DNA of 64,000 nucleotides from Poecilobothrus nobilitatus. Taxonomy: Eukaryota; Arthropoda; Insecta; Diptera; Dolichopodidae. The translations under genes and the position numbers were made by a program. The number at the start of each line of letters is the position of its first letter. Within the stretch, counting starts at the first letter, position 1. The notes below the pieces were generated by a model. That model was given only the letters and a program-made list of their open reading frames with translations. It ran no database searches and was not told the DNA's origin. The stretch covers positions 123,118,552 to 123,182,551 of the forward strand of contig OX352773.1 of NCBI GenBank assembly GCA_947095535.1, written 5' to 3'. This document shows, piece by piece, positions 34,852 to 46,797 of the stretch.

Positions 34852-37540
34852 TAGCAGAGTACCCGGCGTTGCCCGGAATACTTTATTGGCTTTATGAAAT
34901 AAAAATTATTAACTTTTGTTTCTGCGTTAATATAATTTAATTAATATAGTTAACTTATTACTATGCATTTACAGATTTATGGTAGTTTATATGCATTTAT
35001 ATTTGTATTTATGCATTTATGGTAGTTTATATTCTATTTTTTATTAGATTTAGTTAAATTGAATAAACAGAGCCAAGAATTAGAGACAATTCTTCTACAA
35101 AAATTTTTTAAAGGAATCAATAATCTATTGAGTACACAATAACGGCGAAGTGAATTTCAATTATGACCATAATGTAGTACATTTGTTTTTGTAAGTAATG
35201 GCACTTCATGTTTTTATGAATTATCCTTTTAAGCACATTTTGAAAAATTTGCTATTAGGTTCGCTCTGTCCTTCCGTCTGTTTTCCAAACTTATATATTC
35301 GTTAATATGCGTTAATACTGAAACATAAAATCGTATTTAAATTATAAAAGACCATAATGTAATCAATTTTTTTTTGTAAGTAATATCACTTCATGTTTTG
35401 GTGAATTATCTTTTTAAGCACATTTTGAAAAATTTGTTATTAAGTTCGCTCTGTCCCTCCGTCTGTTAAAACTTATATACTGTTTAATAAAGAGCAATGA
35501 AATATTAACTATGCATAGGTCTCTTAAAAGAGTAATGTTGTAGAACAACTTTTTTATATACCCTCACCGTTGGAGATCCTACAGCACCGACAGCTCTTCA
35601 AATTTTGAAAAAACTTCTTTTTAAATGCGTACATTTCAGGTTCTGTTTAACATATTTTCAATATAAAAAATACATGATTGTTTTTTACCTTTATAAATCA
35701 ACCAGAATTTTTTTACGTTTAGTTTTTCTAATTATGTTTCCAAATTGATTGGCTAAAAATATGTGTAAAAATTGTATATGGAAAAGAATGTAAGGTTTTC
35801 TGTTCTTTATATATGTATGTACTCATTTTTGATTAAATGATGTACAGAAATGTGATTATGTTTTCTAATTTAATTGATTAAGTTTATAGTATTTTTAAAT
35901 ATACCGATATTATACATACTATATGTACATATTTCAATGATATTTTATGGGAAACATGTTATACACATGCATCTTATATAGGTAGATCACATGTAAAGAC
36001 CACATTTAAGTAATGCATTTCTGAATGATGACATGATGATTGTCTAATGTAGGAGATTGTTTCTGTTTTTTAACATGAAAATGTTATGTCGTTAAGACTT
36101 AAAAACAGTATTCTTAAGATACTTAATAAGGTTACTTTAATTACTGTTCTATATTAGAAATTTGCATTGAAAGGTTTTTATGCAATATTAGTTTAGATAA
36201 AAGTAAAGAGTGTTGGAAATATCTTTTTAATAATAATAACAATACACAAAATTAGGCAAAATATTATTAATAAGTGCTCGTGCGGAAATGGGTTAACAAA
36301 CGTTAACAAACATTTTATCACAGGCTTAATTTAGAACCATAAATTCATCCTCCCAAATTAGACCGAAATTAGAAACAAAATTTTTTTTTGAAGTCTATCG
36401 TGTCGAAATGTGTTAATGTATCACAACAAAATTTATTGAATGAGTTTGTGTGCCAAAGTGCAATACTTGTGCAAATTTTCAATTGGTCAAATCGTTTAAG
36501 CACAACAACAAAAAATGAGATACTTCATGGCCTGAAGCCCGATGGGTTAATGTATCGTAATCAAATCAACTCAGAAAGCTTTTGTTATAAAGCCCTACAC
36601 TTTTGTAAATTTTCAACACAATTGGTAAAACGGTTTAAGTGCGACAACAAAGAAATTAAAAATTTTTATTGAGCCCTGGTGCCGAAACGGGTTAATGGAT
36701 CGTAACCAAATCTCCTCAGTGAGCTCCTGTGGTAAAGAGCTACACTTTTGTAAATTTTCAAATCAATTGGCAAAACGGTTTAAGCGCGACAACAAAGAAA
36801 TTGAAAAACTTCATTGAGTCCTCGTGCCGAAACGGGTTAATGGATCGTAACCAAATCAACTCAGTGAGCTCCTGTGGTAAAGAGCTACACTTTGATAAAT
36901 TTTTAACTCAATTGGCCAAACAGTTTAAGTGCGACAACTAAGTAAATTACAAAATTTCACTGACCCCTGGTGCCGAAACGGGTTAATGGATCAAAACCAA
37001 ATCAACTCAGTGAGCTCCTGTAGTAAAGAGCTACACTATTGTAAAATTTCAACTTAATTGGTCAAACCATTTTAGCAGGACAACAGAAAAATTTAATGAA
37101 CTTTGTTCGGCTTTCGTGCCCAAACGGGTTACCGGATCTTCATAAAAATTTGTCACAGGCTTTTTTTCAGACCATAAAACCACCATACAAAATTGGACAT
37201 AAATCGGAAACAAAAATTTTTTTGGAAGCACGCCGGGCCGAATCCGGGTAACATATTGAATCCAAATTTCTTCGGTACCCGTCCAATGATAAGAAGAATA
37301 TTTGTCCAAATTTTCAACTGAATCGATCAAACCGTTTAGGCAGGACAACGAAAAAACGAAACGACTTTAAATGGCTCTCGGGCCGCAATGGGTTAATGAA
37401 CCGAAACGCGATATAGCCTATAACACTTTCCGGGGTCGTAGGAACGTTCCTGCAAAATTTGGTTGCAATCGGACTGGTGGTTTTTACGTGAAAAGGGCAC
37501 AAACAAACAAACAAACAAACAAACAAACAAACAGAATTTC
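34852..37540 (+). mobile_element. Repeat element starting TACCCGGCGTTGCCCGG with about nine 145-bp tandem units
   Basis: Begins CTAGCAGAGTACCCGGCGTT, a head common to dispersed arthropod repeats. Two sub-blocks near 35225 and 35415 repeat AAGCACATTTTGAAAAATTTG followed by TCGCTCTGTCC, matching the ends of the 24.9-27.6 kb family. From about 36276 to 37530 an approximately 145-bp unit repeats: landmark GCCGAAACGGGTTAATGG at 36681, 36826, 36972 and 37118, with weaker copies at 36276, 36404, 36538, 37238 and 37383. It ends in (CAAA)n at 37500-37532. Open frames at 36388-36941 repeat with the DNA units and are not genes. Confidence 0.7.
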
Positions 37541-39111
37541 TTCGTATGCGTTAGTATTTAATTTTTTTTTTTTATATCAATAAAAATGCAAGAGTAGTTT
37601 TTATTTAAAATGAAAAAAAAAAAATATGTGACTGTTAACCCTAGTGACTTGTGCTTTTTTTGTAAAATTATCTTTCAAAATATAGTTTCTGACATTATGG
37701 GTTAAAAGAATTTTAACGTAAGAAATTTATAAAGAAAATTGAAATTTAAATTTGAGCGGTAAGTTATCCAATGTGGATAACTTGAATTTTTTTATTAAAA
37801 TAAGTTAATTTTTTTATAGAAGTGAAAAATTAAAAGTTGTTTTACAAGTTTAATAAAAAGTTAAAATTAAGTTCATATACATATGCGAAATATATAATGC
37901 ACAAGTTCTTTTGTTCTTCAATCAATCATTCATCAATCAAGAAGTTGCAACATAATTTCTATTCAAAAAGTAAGAAAACATTTTTTTTATTATTGTTTAG
38001 AATTTGTTTCCAAATTTATTTGATTATCTCAATTATTTTATTCATTAACTTGTTGCAAACCTTATAATTAAAAATTTCTATTTTTCTGACTCTTTTATTT
38101 ATCTACATACTTTTATTATCTTTTCCATCTATTTTGCTTTCATTAGCATGAACGTATAATATATTCATCCTCTGTTTAGAATGTTTCAAAATATAAAATC
38201 AGATTCCCTGCGCCACATGCAAAACTAGTAGGCTGAATTTTAATGGAAGGCTCTACAGATTACCAAAGAATAGCTTGTTTGATATATGGACTTCAAAATG
38301 TATATATTTATCTTATAATTTTGTTTTACAAGAGTTTTTTATGCCGAATGGAACGTTTAATTGAATTCAAGGCTTTTTTTTTTATTTTGAAACTTCAATT
38401 CGGCTTTTTCCCTTTTTTTAAAATATAGCATCAAAAAAAATTAAATTAGGTCAAAGTTTTCAGATAAAAATATAATTTTTTTATCCAGTATAGAATTTTA
38501 TACAGCACACGAGTTTTTAATCTTACATACCTTATTTATAATATGTTTACAAAATCCCTAAATTGATAAAAAAGAAATAAAAAATTTACCCTCAGAGATT
38601 AACATTTCGATGTGTATTTATAAAATCTAAAATTTTCTAAGCAAAGAAAAAATTAATATGCATATACATATACATACATATATACATTACATGTACATAT
38701 ACATATATACACATACATATATACATGGCTGGCTATACTACTCTATACCCTCCATTCAATAATAATTTTTTGGTTACTTCTTTTTATAAATAGTAAAGTG
38801 ACTGAAAATAAAAAAAAAATATAAACTATTCATAAAATATGTGAAATGAATAGAAAAAAAAAATAAATCTAACAGCCTAACACAACACCAGACAACACAT
38901 ACCAATAACATCTTAAATAAAAATAAACCTTTACATTGTGAGTTGTTTGATTTTTCGTTAGAAAATAAAATAAATAAATTTGAAGAATGAAGAATGAGAA
39001 CAAGCAAAAATAATATGTTCATTTTTTTAATTCAATGTTTTTCTCTTTTTTTGGGGCACTACAAATTAAAAAAAATTGTGAGAGATTTTTTGTTCTACTT
39101 GCGTTAACTAT
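37541..39111. other. Gene-free AT-rich stretch with (ACATAT)n
   Basis: A microsatellite of ACATAT/ACATAC units lies at about 38658-38725. No gene seen. Confidence 0.55.
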
Positions 39112-39720
39112 ATATATATAATTTCTGATAATACAAACTGTTTAGATTTGTGACTTCCGCAAAAATTTTAAAATTTCATATAATAAGAAAATGTATGAAA
39201 ATAGGAGTTTTTTGCAATTTTGAGGGGGCTGTTAAGTCCGGAACCCTACATATCTAAATAAAACCGTTAACACACATAAAAATATACTACTGAATCTTTA
39301 ATTTTTATATCATACCGAAAAAACATATGGACAGGTGCCTAAGTTACAGGTGTCTAAAAATATTAAATTTTCAATTTCTGAGCCCAATAGCTCTTACAGG
39401 AGTTTGTTGCAAAAAAACTTTCTGTCTTATACTAATTTTAAAAGTTTTTTCTTGTCTCAAAATTTCAAGTTCCTATCAAAAATCGTGTCGCAGTTATGAA
39501 AAAAGAAATATCATAGAAAATTTGATTTTCAAATAACGGTAAATTTAAATAGTAAATTCCAAAATATTCCATAATTTTGATATTGTTTTATAGAGGTAAG
39601 AAATTTTCCGTTCTTCAAACGTCTTTAGATTGCAAAACTACTACGCAGAACCTGAGGTATATACATCTGCAAAAAGGCTTTTTTGCACATTTGAGTAAGT
39701 AAATTACAAAATATTCCATA
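39112..39720 (+). repeat. Partial direct copy of the 480-bp repeat
   Basis: Carries GACAGGTGCCTAAGTTACAGGT, CAAATAACGGTAAATTTAAAT and neighbours in the order of the 24.9-27.6 kb array, more diverged. The frame at 39327-39536 is chance. Confidence 0.75.
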
Positions 39721-39959
39721 ATTTTGATATTGATTTAAGGTAATGTAATATTGATTTAAGGTATTTTTGCCTTATCCATAACCAAAAAGCAATTTTGTAA
39801 TTTAGTAGTAACAAGTTTCAATAGTTGCAAGTTTCATTTATTTCATTTTTGTAAATGAATTAAATTTTACTTTTTTAAATTAATTTTATTTGTAATTTTG
39901 TTTAGTTCCATTTGAATTTTCTGAATTCAATTTTATTTTTTTAAATAAAATTTATTTAT

Positions 39960-40075
39960 AATTTTTATATGCTTTTATATTAACTCGTCGCTGTCGGTTA
40001 TTTATTTATTTATTTATTTGTCATTCTGTCACGCTTTTTATTATCTTCGTAATCTGTTAGCAACATTTGTAAGTG
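39960..40075. other. (ATTT)n tract and spacer
   Basis: Short (ATTT)n at 40000-40019; nothing else. Confidence 0.4.
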
Positions 40076-40150
40076 TAGTATGGTGCAGAGAATAGTGTAC
40101 AGCTTTCAAGAGTGGGGATCATGTTGTTCGAATCCAGTTCACATGCAACA
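40070..40150 (+). repeat. tRNA-like sequence, probable SINE head
   Basis: TATGGTGCAGAGAATAG looks like a degenerate pol III A box and TTGTTCGAATCC a B box, 40 bp apart. A sister copy lies at 41784-41856. Confidence 0.5.
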
Positions 40151-40156
40151 TTTTTA

Positions 40157-41450
40157 GCACATTTCCAAAAAAATTTTGAAAAAATGTGCTTATTAGTTTC
40201 ACTCTGTCCGTCCGTCCGTCTGTTTACAAAACTTCTACACCGTTAAAGATAGAGAAAAAAAATTTTAACCATAGGTAGGTCTCATAAAAAAAATAATTTT
40301 GTGGAACAACTTTTTCATGTAGCCCCCCCCCATTACGGAGCTACAGCCCCTCAAACTTTGAAAAAGCCCTATTTTTAAATGCATATATATTATGTTCTGC
40401 TTAACATTTTTTCAATCTGAAAACGTCATTCGACAGGTATTTCTTTTATCTTTGTAAATTAATATCAAAATTATACAATTTTTTAAAACTTAGTATTTAA
40501 ATTTACCGTTATGTGAAAACCAAATTTTGCATGATTTTTCTACTTTCATAACTCCGGCACGCTTCTAGATAGAAGCTTGAAATTTTGAGGCAAGAAAGAA
40601 CTTTTAGAATTAGTATAAGTTTGCTCAGAAAATTTTTTCGGACCACCCCCTGTTTATGAGCTATTAGGGCTTAAAAATTGAAAATTTGCTATTTTTAAAC
40701 ACCTGTAACTTAGGAACCTGTACATATTTTACTTCTGCAAGATATGAAAATTAAAGCTACAATAATATATTTTTACGTGTGTTAAAGGTTTATTTTAATT
40801 GTAAAGGGTTCCAAAGTTGCAGCTCTTCAAAATTGCGAAAAAGCCCCATTTTCAGATGTATATATCTTGGGCTCTGCGTAATAATTTTGCAATCTAAAAC
40901 CGCCAGAAGATCGAAAATTTTATTATCTATATAAAACAATATCAAAATTATGTAATATTTTGTAATTTACTATTTAAATTTACCGTTATGTGAAAACCAC
41001 ATTTTGCATGAAATTTCTTTTTTCATAACTCCGGCACCCCTTTAGATAGGAACCTGAAATTTTGAGACAAGAAAGAACTTTTAGAATTAGTATAAGTTTT
41101 CTCAGAAAATTTTTTGGTAACACCCCCTCTTTAAGAGTTATTACGCCTCAAAAATTGAAAATTTGCTATTTTTAGACACCTGTAACTTAGGCACCTGTAC
41201 AAATTTTTCTTCGGCAAGACATGAAAATTAAAGGTTCAATAATATATTTTTACGTGTGTTAACGGCTTTTCTTAGTTATATAGGATTCCGGACTTATAGC
41301 CCCTCAAAATTTCAAAAATGTCCTATTTTTACATTTTTTCTTATTACATGAAATTTTCAAATTTTTGTGTAAGTCACACTTCTAAACATTTTGTATTGAG
41401 TTTTGGAAATGTGCGCTTTTAAAAACCGTTGGTTTACATTCTACCTTGTT
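40157..41450 (-). repeat. Inverted copy of the 24.9-27.6 kb repeat
   Basis: Starts with the palindromic end AGCACATTT...AAATGTGCT, then GTCCGTCCGTCCGTC, then two 480-bp units in reverse orientation (CTGTAACTTAGGCACCTGT at 41180 and a variant at 40706). It is closest to the 3' half of the first array, and ends at the same TGCGCTTTTAAAAACCGTTGG landmark as 25810 does. Confidence 0.85.
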
Positions 41451-42170
41451 TTTTTTTAACTATCTCTTCATCAACATTTTTTGAATAAAATATGTATACA
41501 TTTTTGTATATATCAATTTAAAACTTACATTTTTATCTCTTATTCATGCATACAAACATACACATTATATTTTTGATCTTTCCTGGTGTTTTGTATTAGC
41601 ATAATTAGCAAAACACAATCCATACATACAATATTTTTATGTATGTTGCTAAGTTATTTTGTTTACAACATTTGTTTAGTATTTAAATCAAAATATTTGC
41701 TGTCAACATTCTTTAATGCATATTGAATATACATGGTTAAAAATTAAGATTTTATGTTCGTAATATGTTCATTAAATATTTAAGTGTTGTATAGTGCAGA
41801 GGAGAGTGTAGAGGTTTTGAAAGTAAGAGTGATTTGGTTCGAATCCAATTCATGTACGTACATTTTTTTTTTTTTGTTAACTGTATTCATCAACATTTTT
41901 TTAATAAAATTTTATGTATAATATACACATATTATTTGATCTTTCCTTCTATAATAATTTAGTTCAACAAATCTTGATGTGTACATTTGTTTTGTATTAG
42001 GATTTAGCAAAACACAAAATATATAGGTACAATATTTTTATGTTGCTAAATTATTTTGTTTTAAAACATTTGTTTAGGATTTAAATCAGAATATTTGTTG
42101 CCAACATTCTTTATTGCATATTGAATATGCATGTCGTTAAAAATTAATGTTTTATGTGTTTTATTTAGGA
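41451..42170. repeat. Two imperfect direct repeats flanking a tRNA-like unit
   Basis: About 41611-41760 and 42007-42155 share GCAAAACACAA, ACAATATTTTTATGT, TTGTTTAG-ATTTAAATCA and AACATTCTTTA-TGCATATTGAATAT. A third weaker copy is at 42667-42770. Together with the tRNA-like heads this suggests tandem SINE units. Confidence 0.6.
41784..41856 (+). repeat. tRNA-like sequence, probable SINE head
   Basis: TATAGTGCAGAGGAGAG (A-box-like) and TGGTTCGAATCC (B box). Same family as 40070-40150. Confidence 0.5.
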
Positions 42171-42585
42171 ACATTTATTATGTATATTGTGTATATAGAT
42201 ATACAAATAAAATTTTATTCAAAATAATTCCAATTGCCAAATTCAAACTACATACATACATAATATTATTTTTGTACATAGAAAAGAATATAAAAAGTAA
42301 AGATCATTACAAAATTATGCTTTTGCGCATTACGCATTATGATTTACAAACAAAATTTTGTCAACACAAAAAATTAAAACTACGTATGTAAATATGTACG
42401 TACGTATGTATATAATATTTATTTATTTATTTATATTCAGGTACCGTGGTACATAAATGTGACAGGTAGCTATAACCCTTGTTTCCTGGTAGAAATGTGT
42501 ACGTGATATAATGATATATTATAAAGTATTTACATATTGCGATATATGAATATTTTTTTTTTTATATTATAATTATTGTACCCAG

Positions 42586-42662
42586 CCGGGAATCGAACCC
42601 GAGACCTCTCATTCCCTTATGAATGAGAAGCGGTGCATCAACCACTGCATCAATGGCTGGAT
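42586..42662 (-). repeat. tRNA-like sequence (Met-like loop), pseudogene or SINE head
   Basis: The minus strand folds as a cloverleaf: six-pair acceptor CCAGCC/GGCTGG, A box TGATGCAGTGG, an anticodon arm TTCTC/GGGAA whose loop holds TTCATAA, and a perfect B box GGTTCGATTCC. The anticodon loop is 8 nt rather than 7 and the seventh acceptor pair is mismatched, so I treat it as a pseudogene or SINE head rather than a working tRNA. Confidence 0.6.
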
Positions 42663-42770
42663 ACACATAATATTATGTTAAACTAATTTCCTAAATTATT
42701 TTGTTCCGCTCCATTTGTTTATAATTTAAATCAAGATATTTGTCAACATTTTTTACTGCATGATCTTATT

Positions 42771-43778
42771 AAGCCATTAGGTAGGTAGGTGTTCAAGGTT
42801 AGATGTATGTTTGGATATACGATATACTACTAATAGTATACTATAGAAATATACAGTAAAGTACATTTATGTATATCATTTTCATTCGAGTTATGTTGTT
42901 GGATTGTAATATTTATATAATCACAGTATTTTGGTACATATTTTACCCTTCGAGATACTTTCTTTATTTATGAATTACATACTGGAATAAAAAATTTTTA
43001 ATCTTGCTGTAATGAAATCGATTTAACATCTCTTAATTTACTTAAACATTTGGTATAAAATTATAAAACGTATTTTATATCAGAAACAATAATTAATGTA
43101 TGTATGAATAAAAAATATCCCATATTTTTAAATTCAAATTATGTGTTTCATTCAAAACTAAAAAGTATAAAATAAAATAATATGTAAAAAAATATTTTTT
43201 AAAATATGCTTTTATCGAAACCAAATTCGCCCCCTAAAAAGTAGAAAATAAAATTGATTGCAAAACTTTAGCTTTTTTGACTTCTATAATATAAAAGTGA
43301 ATTGCTAGTGCAAGCATTTTGGACTGTTATAATATAAAAGTAAATTGCTGGAATAAAAAAGAAACACGAACCTCAAATTTCCTAGATTTTTATTTAACCT
43401 TATTCCAGCAATTTACTTTTTATTTATTCATTAGAAATTATAAAAATAAAATTCATTTCTTCTTTTATGAAGTTTTAAATTTAAATTTATATGATCAGTG
43501 TAGACAACTGTACGCATTCCAACTCATGGTTCAAATTTTAGTAGTAATAAACATGTTTATAAACCTATTGTTAAATTTGATTTTCATAAACATAGATCCA
43601 TCTTAACATTTGAAATAAGCGATATTGTGTATAATTCTGATAACGCTTCTTGTGTATAAAGCTTTTTGTAAAATTTTGGAATTAAACTTTGTAAATTTCT
43701 TAATACACTCAAACTCTGGATCTCTTGTGACCTTGTAAGTTAGATCAAAAACAGGTTAAAAGTTAAATTAAGATTAAC
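42771..43778. other. Gene-free stretch with a small hairpin
   Basis: AAAAGTAAATTGCTGGAATAA at 43336-43356 pairs with its reverse complement at 43400-43420. No gene seen. Confidence 0.5.
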
Positions 43779-44522
43779 AGTTAAGAACCATCCTGAAAAA
43801 AGTTGTGTAATTTACACGAGCAACCCTTCTATTGACTAGTATTTGCCCGTTGCTCGAGCAAATCGAGCAAATCCAGATTAAAATACAGCTACGTAGTGCA
43901 TCTCTTGTCCTTTTTCGAAAGCCAAAAGTTGTTGGCTGAGTTCGTTATGTGCAAGAGAGGATTTGTTCTGTTTCATGGATAGATTTGGTGTTACAGCCGG
44001 GCTACCAATTTAGCAAACCGCAAATTATTATTACCATAATGTTAAACTAAATAAGTACTTAAAAAAAATTATAAAAAAAGTAAAGTAATGTAAGGAACTA
44101 TTAAATTATTAAAAACAAATCCTTAAAATTGGAGTACATTTTATGCCAGGTATACAAGTTAAGAATTTTGAAATAACTTTTTCTTATTCTTTTTAACTTT
44201 TTTAAAAAAAAAATAATTATTTAGACTGAAGTCCACTCTATTAATTATTATTCAATTGATAAATTTAAACTGTAACTTAACTAATATCTAACAGCTAATT
44301 TGTACTATTAAATTAGCTGATATAACAATTTTACATTATTTCGAAATTATTATTTCCCGTTAGAAATAATTAAAATTATTAAAATTAAAATATTGTAATT
44401 TGATATTTAAAGCAAAATTATTGAAACATTCTTAAAATTAAAATTATTGCAAATATAAATGTGCTGACAAAGCATCTGGTTTTTTATATGTTTTAATTCT
44501 CTCATGTACAGGTGTCTTAACT
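43779..44522 (-). mobile_element. Candidate 3' LTR of the errantivirus-like provirus
   Basis: On the minus strand, env ends at a stop near 44569. About 35 bases later a polypurine tract (AGGAAGGAAG) is followed by AGTTAAGACACC, a start typical of insect gypsy/errantivirus LTRs (AGTTA). About 744 bp further, TTCTTAACT gives the matching inverted end at 43779. The partner LTR is outside the window, so the length is a proposal; errantivirus LTRs are usually shorter. Confidence 0.45.
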
Positions 44523-45208
44523 CTTCCTTCCTAAAAAATGCAGAGCCCGTGGATCAGAATTTTATTCTAACTAGTTGGAGATTTTCAATTGATGTATATA
44601 TTGCTGTTGTTTTTGTTGAAAGATTTGGTGAATCCCTGTGATTTCCGAATGATTTTTTTATAAAAATAATTATAACTGCAAAGATAATCGATGAAATAAC
44701 AATTATGTCTGTTGTTGTACCGATTCATGAGGCCATAAATAGTTTTCTTAATTTCTTTATTTTCTTTCGCTGTTCAGGTGGAGACTGTGGAAGTAGTTCA
44801 GGTTTGGTTTTATTTTAAGTTCACTTGATTCGTTGTGCATAATAGGGGGTAGAATTTGTGATAATTGAATCTCTTTATTTATGAATAGCCGATTTTTTAT
44901 TTTGATAGTTTCATTTTGCAATTGTATCAAAAAATTACCAAGTAGTTGCTTGGATGTTGGTAGTTGGATCCTTTTAGGAGATAATTTTTCGGTGGTATTA
45001 ATTAAAATATGATTAATTTCATATTGCTTGTTATTATTTTGAATTAGCTTATTGTGGTTTTTTAGCAATGTGTCCCAATCATCAACGTCTGAGTTACCTG
45101 CGATCCATTTCCAGGCGCTACCTAACAAGCTTATGGAACGTTTTCGTCTTGTTTTTTCTGTGAGCTCCTTGATGAGTTCGTCAACTTTCTGGTATTCGTA
45201 TAAAAGCT
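44523..45208 (-). pseudogene. env: Errantivirus-like env, C-terminal half
   Basis: Env of insect errantiviruses is a class of envelope glycoprotein cleaved by a furin-like protease and anchored by a C-terminal membrane helix. The minus strand from 45208 reads first a helical segment, then a basic cleavage site (TRRKRS) at about 45132-45149, then LLGSAWKWIAGNSDVDDWD, the well conserved start of the transmembrane subunit in this family. The frame breaks near 44815 and shifts again before a hydrophobic run (IIVISSIIFAVIIIFI, about 44650-44700) and a stop near 44569. The N-terminal half lies beyond the inserted Polinton at 63045-63440. Frameshifts show an old, inactive copy. Confidence 0.85.
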
Positions 45209-45214
45209 GAGATC
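45209..45214. repeat. Target-site duplication GAGATC (left)
   Basis: Perfect match to 63039-63044; six bases is the duplication length made by Polinton integrases. Confidence 0.85.
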
Positions 45215-45640
45215 ACTAGTGTACCTAAGCGGATTCTAGACCAGGAAAAGACGTAACAGATGTTAAAGATAAGGATTGATGTTAACGATAAGTAAATGAT
45301 AAGAGATAAGATAAGATAAGGAGTACGACTCATCTATGACTCATCGAATAAATTTTAAGAATAGCTATGAGGTTTCGAGCCCACATGTCTCGATTAAAAT
45401 ACCAGGCGCGCAGATTTGAAATATTTTTTAAAGAATTAAATTAAAACTTTTTTATAAATTTTTTTCTCACTTTGAATATTATGTTTTTGGTGATAAGAAC
45501 TTTTTGTGATTTTTACAATTTGAAATACAATAATTTGCTGTAGATATGAAATATTGTATTTTAAAATTTTTTTTTAAGAAATATGACGTCAGGGAATCTC
45601 CTATATAATTACAGTTGTTTTTTTCGATGACTGACTATAC
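45215..45640 (+). repeat. Polinton left terminal inverted repeat
   Basis: Matches the reverse complement of 62370-63038 through landmarks GACGTAACAGATGTTAAAG, CTCATCTATGACTCATCGAA, CCAGGCGCGCAGATTTGAAA and the TGACGTCAGGGAATCTCC module. The right copy is longer because it has a 34-bp duplication near its end and extra 128-bp units. Confidence 0.9.
45584..45608 (+). promoter_or_regulatory. CRE + kappa-B-like + TATA module, left end, first copy
   Basis: TGACGTCA (45584-45591) directly abuts GGGAATCTCC (45592-45601), which fits the general kappa-B consensus GGGRNNYYCC, and then TATATAA (45602-45608). It points inward. No clear ORF starts in the next 350 bp. Confidence 0.6.
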
Positions 45641-45956
45641 AGTAATTATAGAGTAATGTTGTTGTTGTTATTATTTGTTTTCAAAGAATTTGTATGTTTT
45701 GTTATTTAAAGCAAAAAAAAAAATCTTAAAACGCAATTTTTTATCAGCAAAAATAAAAAAAACTTAATTTTGTTCTTTAGTGTAGAAAAAACATAAGTAG
45801 CTATATCTAACAAATATTATTACAGTAAGTTTTGCTAATAAAAACTGTTAACCTGGTACTTAAACTGTTAAAAATTGTGAAAGAGAAAAAAAAATATAAT
45901 ACAATAATAATTTGCTGTAGATATGAAATATATTTCAAAAATTTTGTTAAGAAATA

Positions 45957-45974
45957 TGATGTCAGGGAATCTCC
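45957..45974 (+). promoter_or_regulatory. CRE-like + kappa-B-like module, left end, second copy
   Basis: TGATGTCA followed directly by GGGAATCTCC; no TATA box follows. It lies 38 bp before the ATG of the small ORF at 46013, and the preceding 60 bp repeat those before the first copy. Confidence 0.55.
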
Positions 45975-46012
45975 GTTTTAGTCTAATAAATTCTGTGAAT
46001 GTGAAATGAATC

Positions 46013-46361
46013 ATGAAGAGCTCCATGTATGATATAGATTTTGAAATGTTAGGAAGATTTGCACGTGTAAAACAATTATCAATCGATACAAAAAACATTA
46101 AAAAGAGAAGCACAAAAGATATTTGATAATGAAAAGATAATCTACAAATATTGGATTCTTGGTACAAATCACAATGACTATTCACGTAGAATGTGTAAAA
46201 TATGTGTTCAGCATTATAAGAGAAAACATTTAACTATAAATTCTTTCTCTGAAACATTTAGAATTGATTCGCAAAACCTTGAAAAGTTTTCATATTATCT
46301 ATGTAATAAAAAACTTTATTCTGTCATAAAAAATAAACAAAACCAAACAAAATTATATTGA
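46013..46361 (+). pseudogene. Small Polinton ORF with CxxC motif, frameshifted
   Basis: Begins ATG at 46013 just downstream of a CRE/kappa-B module: MKSSMYDIDFEMLGRFARVK. The first frame stops at 46124. A second frame overlapping the break (starting IFDNEKIIYKYWIL) continues to a stop at 46361, with a CKIC motif inside RRMCKICVQHYKRKH, which could bind zinc. Combined length would be about 115 residues. The protein-like composition and clean frame handover suggest one gene with a single indel. Position next to the terminal promoter hints at an early or regulatory role, but I do not recognise the family and this is inference. Confidence 0.5.
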
Positions 46362-46797
46362 TCCAGCAATTATACAATTTAATTAAGAGATAAAATTAAA
46401 AATTGTGATTATTGAAAAATAGTAAAAAATAAAAGACTATATTGCAATAAAAAAAAATTGTTTTAATTATTGGAGGAAGCCTCCTGACGTCAAGACAAAG
46501 GCTTTTCTAATTAAAAACTTGTTTGTTGTTCTTTTTCTAATGTCTAACAATTACACAAACAAATACAAAACGCTTAACAAGAAAATTAACTTTCACTACT
46601 AAGTAAAGTATGTTAAGCATTTTTTATAATAATCATTTTGCATGTGAGGGAATTCCTTGTTAATGAAAAATGTATAAAAAGATTGTTTAAAGCTTAAAAT
46701 CGTCATTAGACAACAAGATTGTTAGGTATAAAGGCCATAATGTTTTGGTGTGATAAAATTTTGCATGGTTTTATAAATATTGTATTTGTGGACATAA
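46362..46797. other. Spacer with a CRE-containing hairpin
   Basis: No gene seen. GGAGGAAGCCTCCTGACGTCAAGAC lies at 46470-46494 in pieces: a small GGAGG/CCTCC hairpin followed by TGACGTCA at 46484-46500 region. Confidence 0.4.

Noticed and set aside
36388..36941. Repeat protein encoded by consecutive plus-strand ORFs
   Set aside because: The protein repeats just follow the 145-bp DNA repeats; frames are not kept across the array.
36276..37530. CRISPR array
   Set aside because: Units are full-length tandem copies without unique spacers, in a eukaryotic genome.
37622..37700. Second piggyBac end at GTTAACCCTAGTGAC
   Set aside because: Looks like TTAA plus CCCTAG, but I found no matching inverted end in the following several kilobases.
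42586..42662. Functional tRNA-Met gene
   Set aside because: Cloverleaf is good but the anticodon loop has eight bases and one acceptor pair fails; similar modules nearby suggest a SINE or pseudogene.
45868..46185. Minus-strand ORF of 105 residues with hydrophobic runs
   Set aside because: Antisense to the small ORF at 46013-46361; hydrophobicity stems from AT-rich codons.
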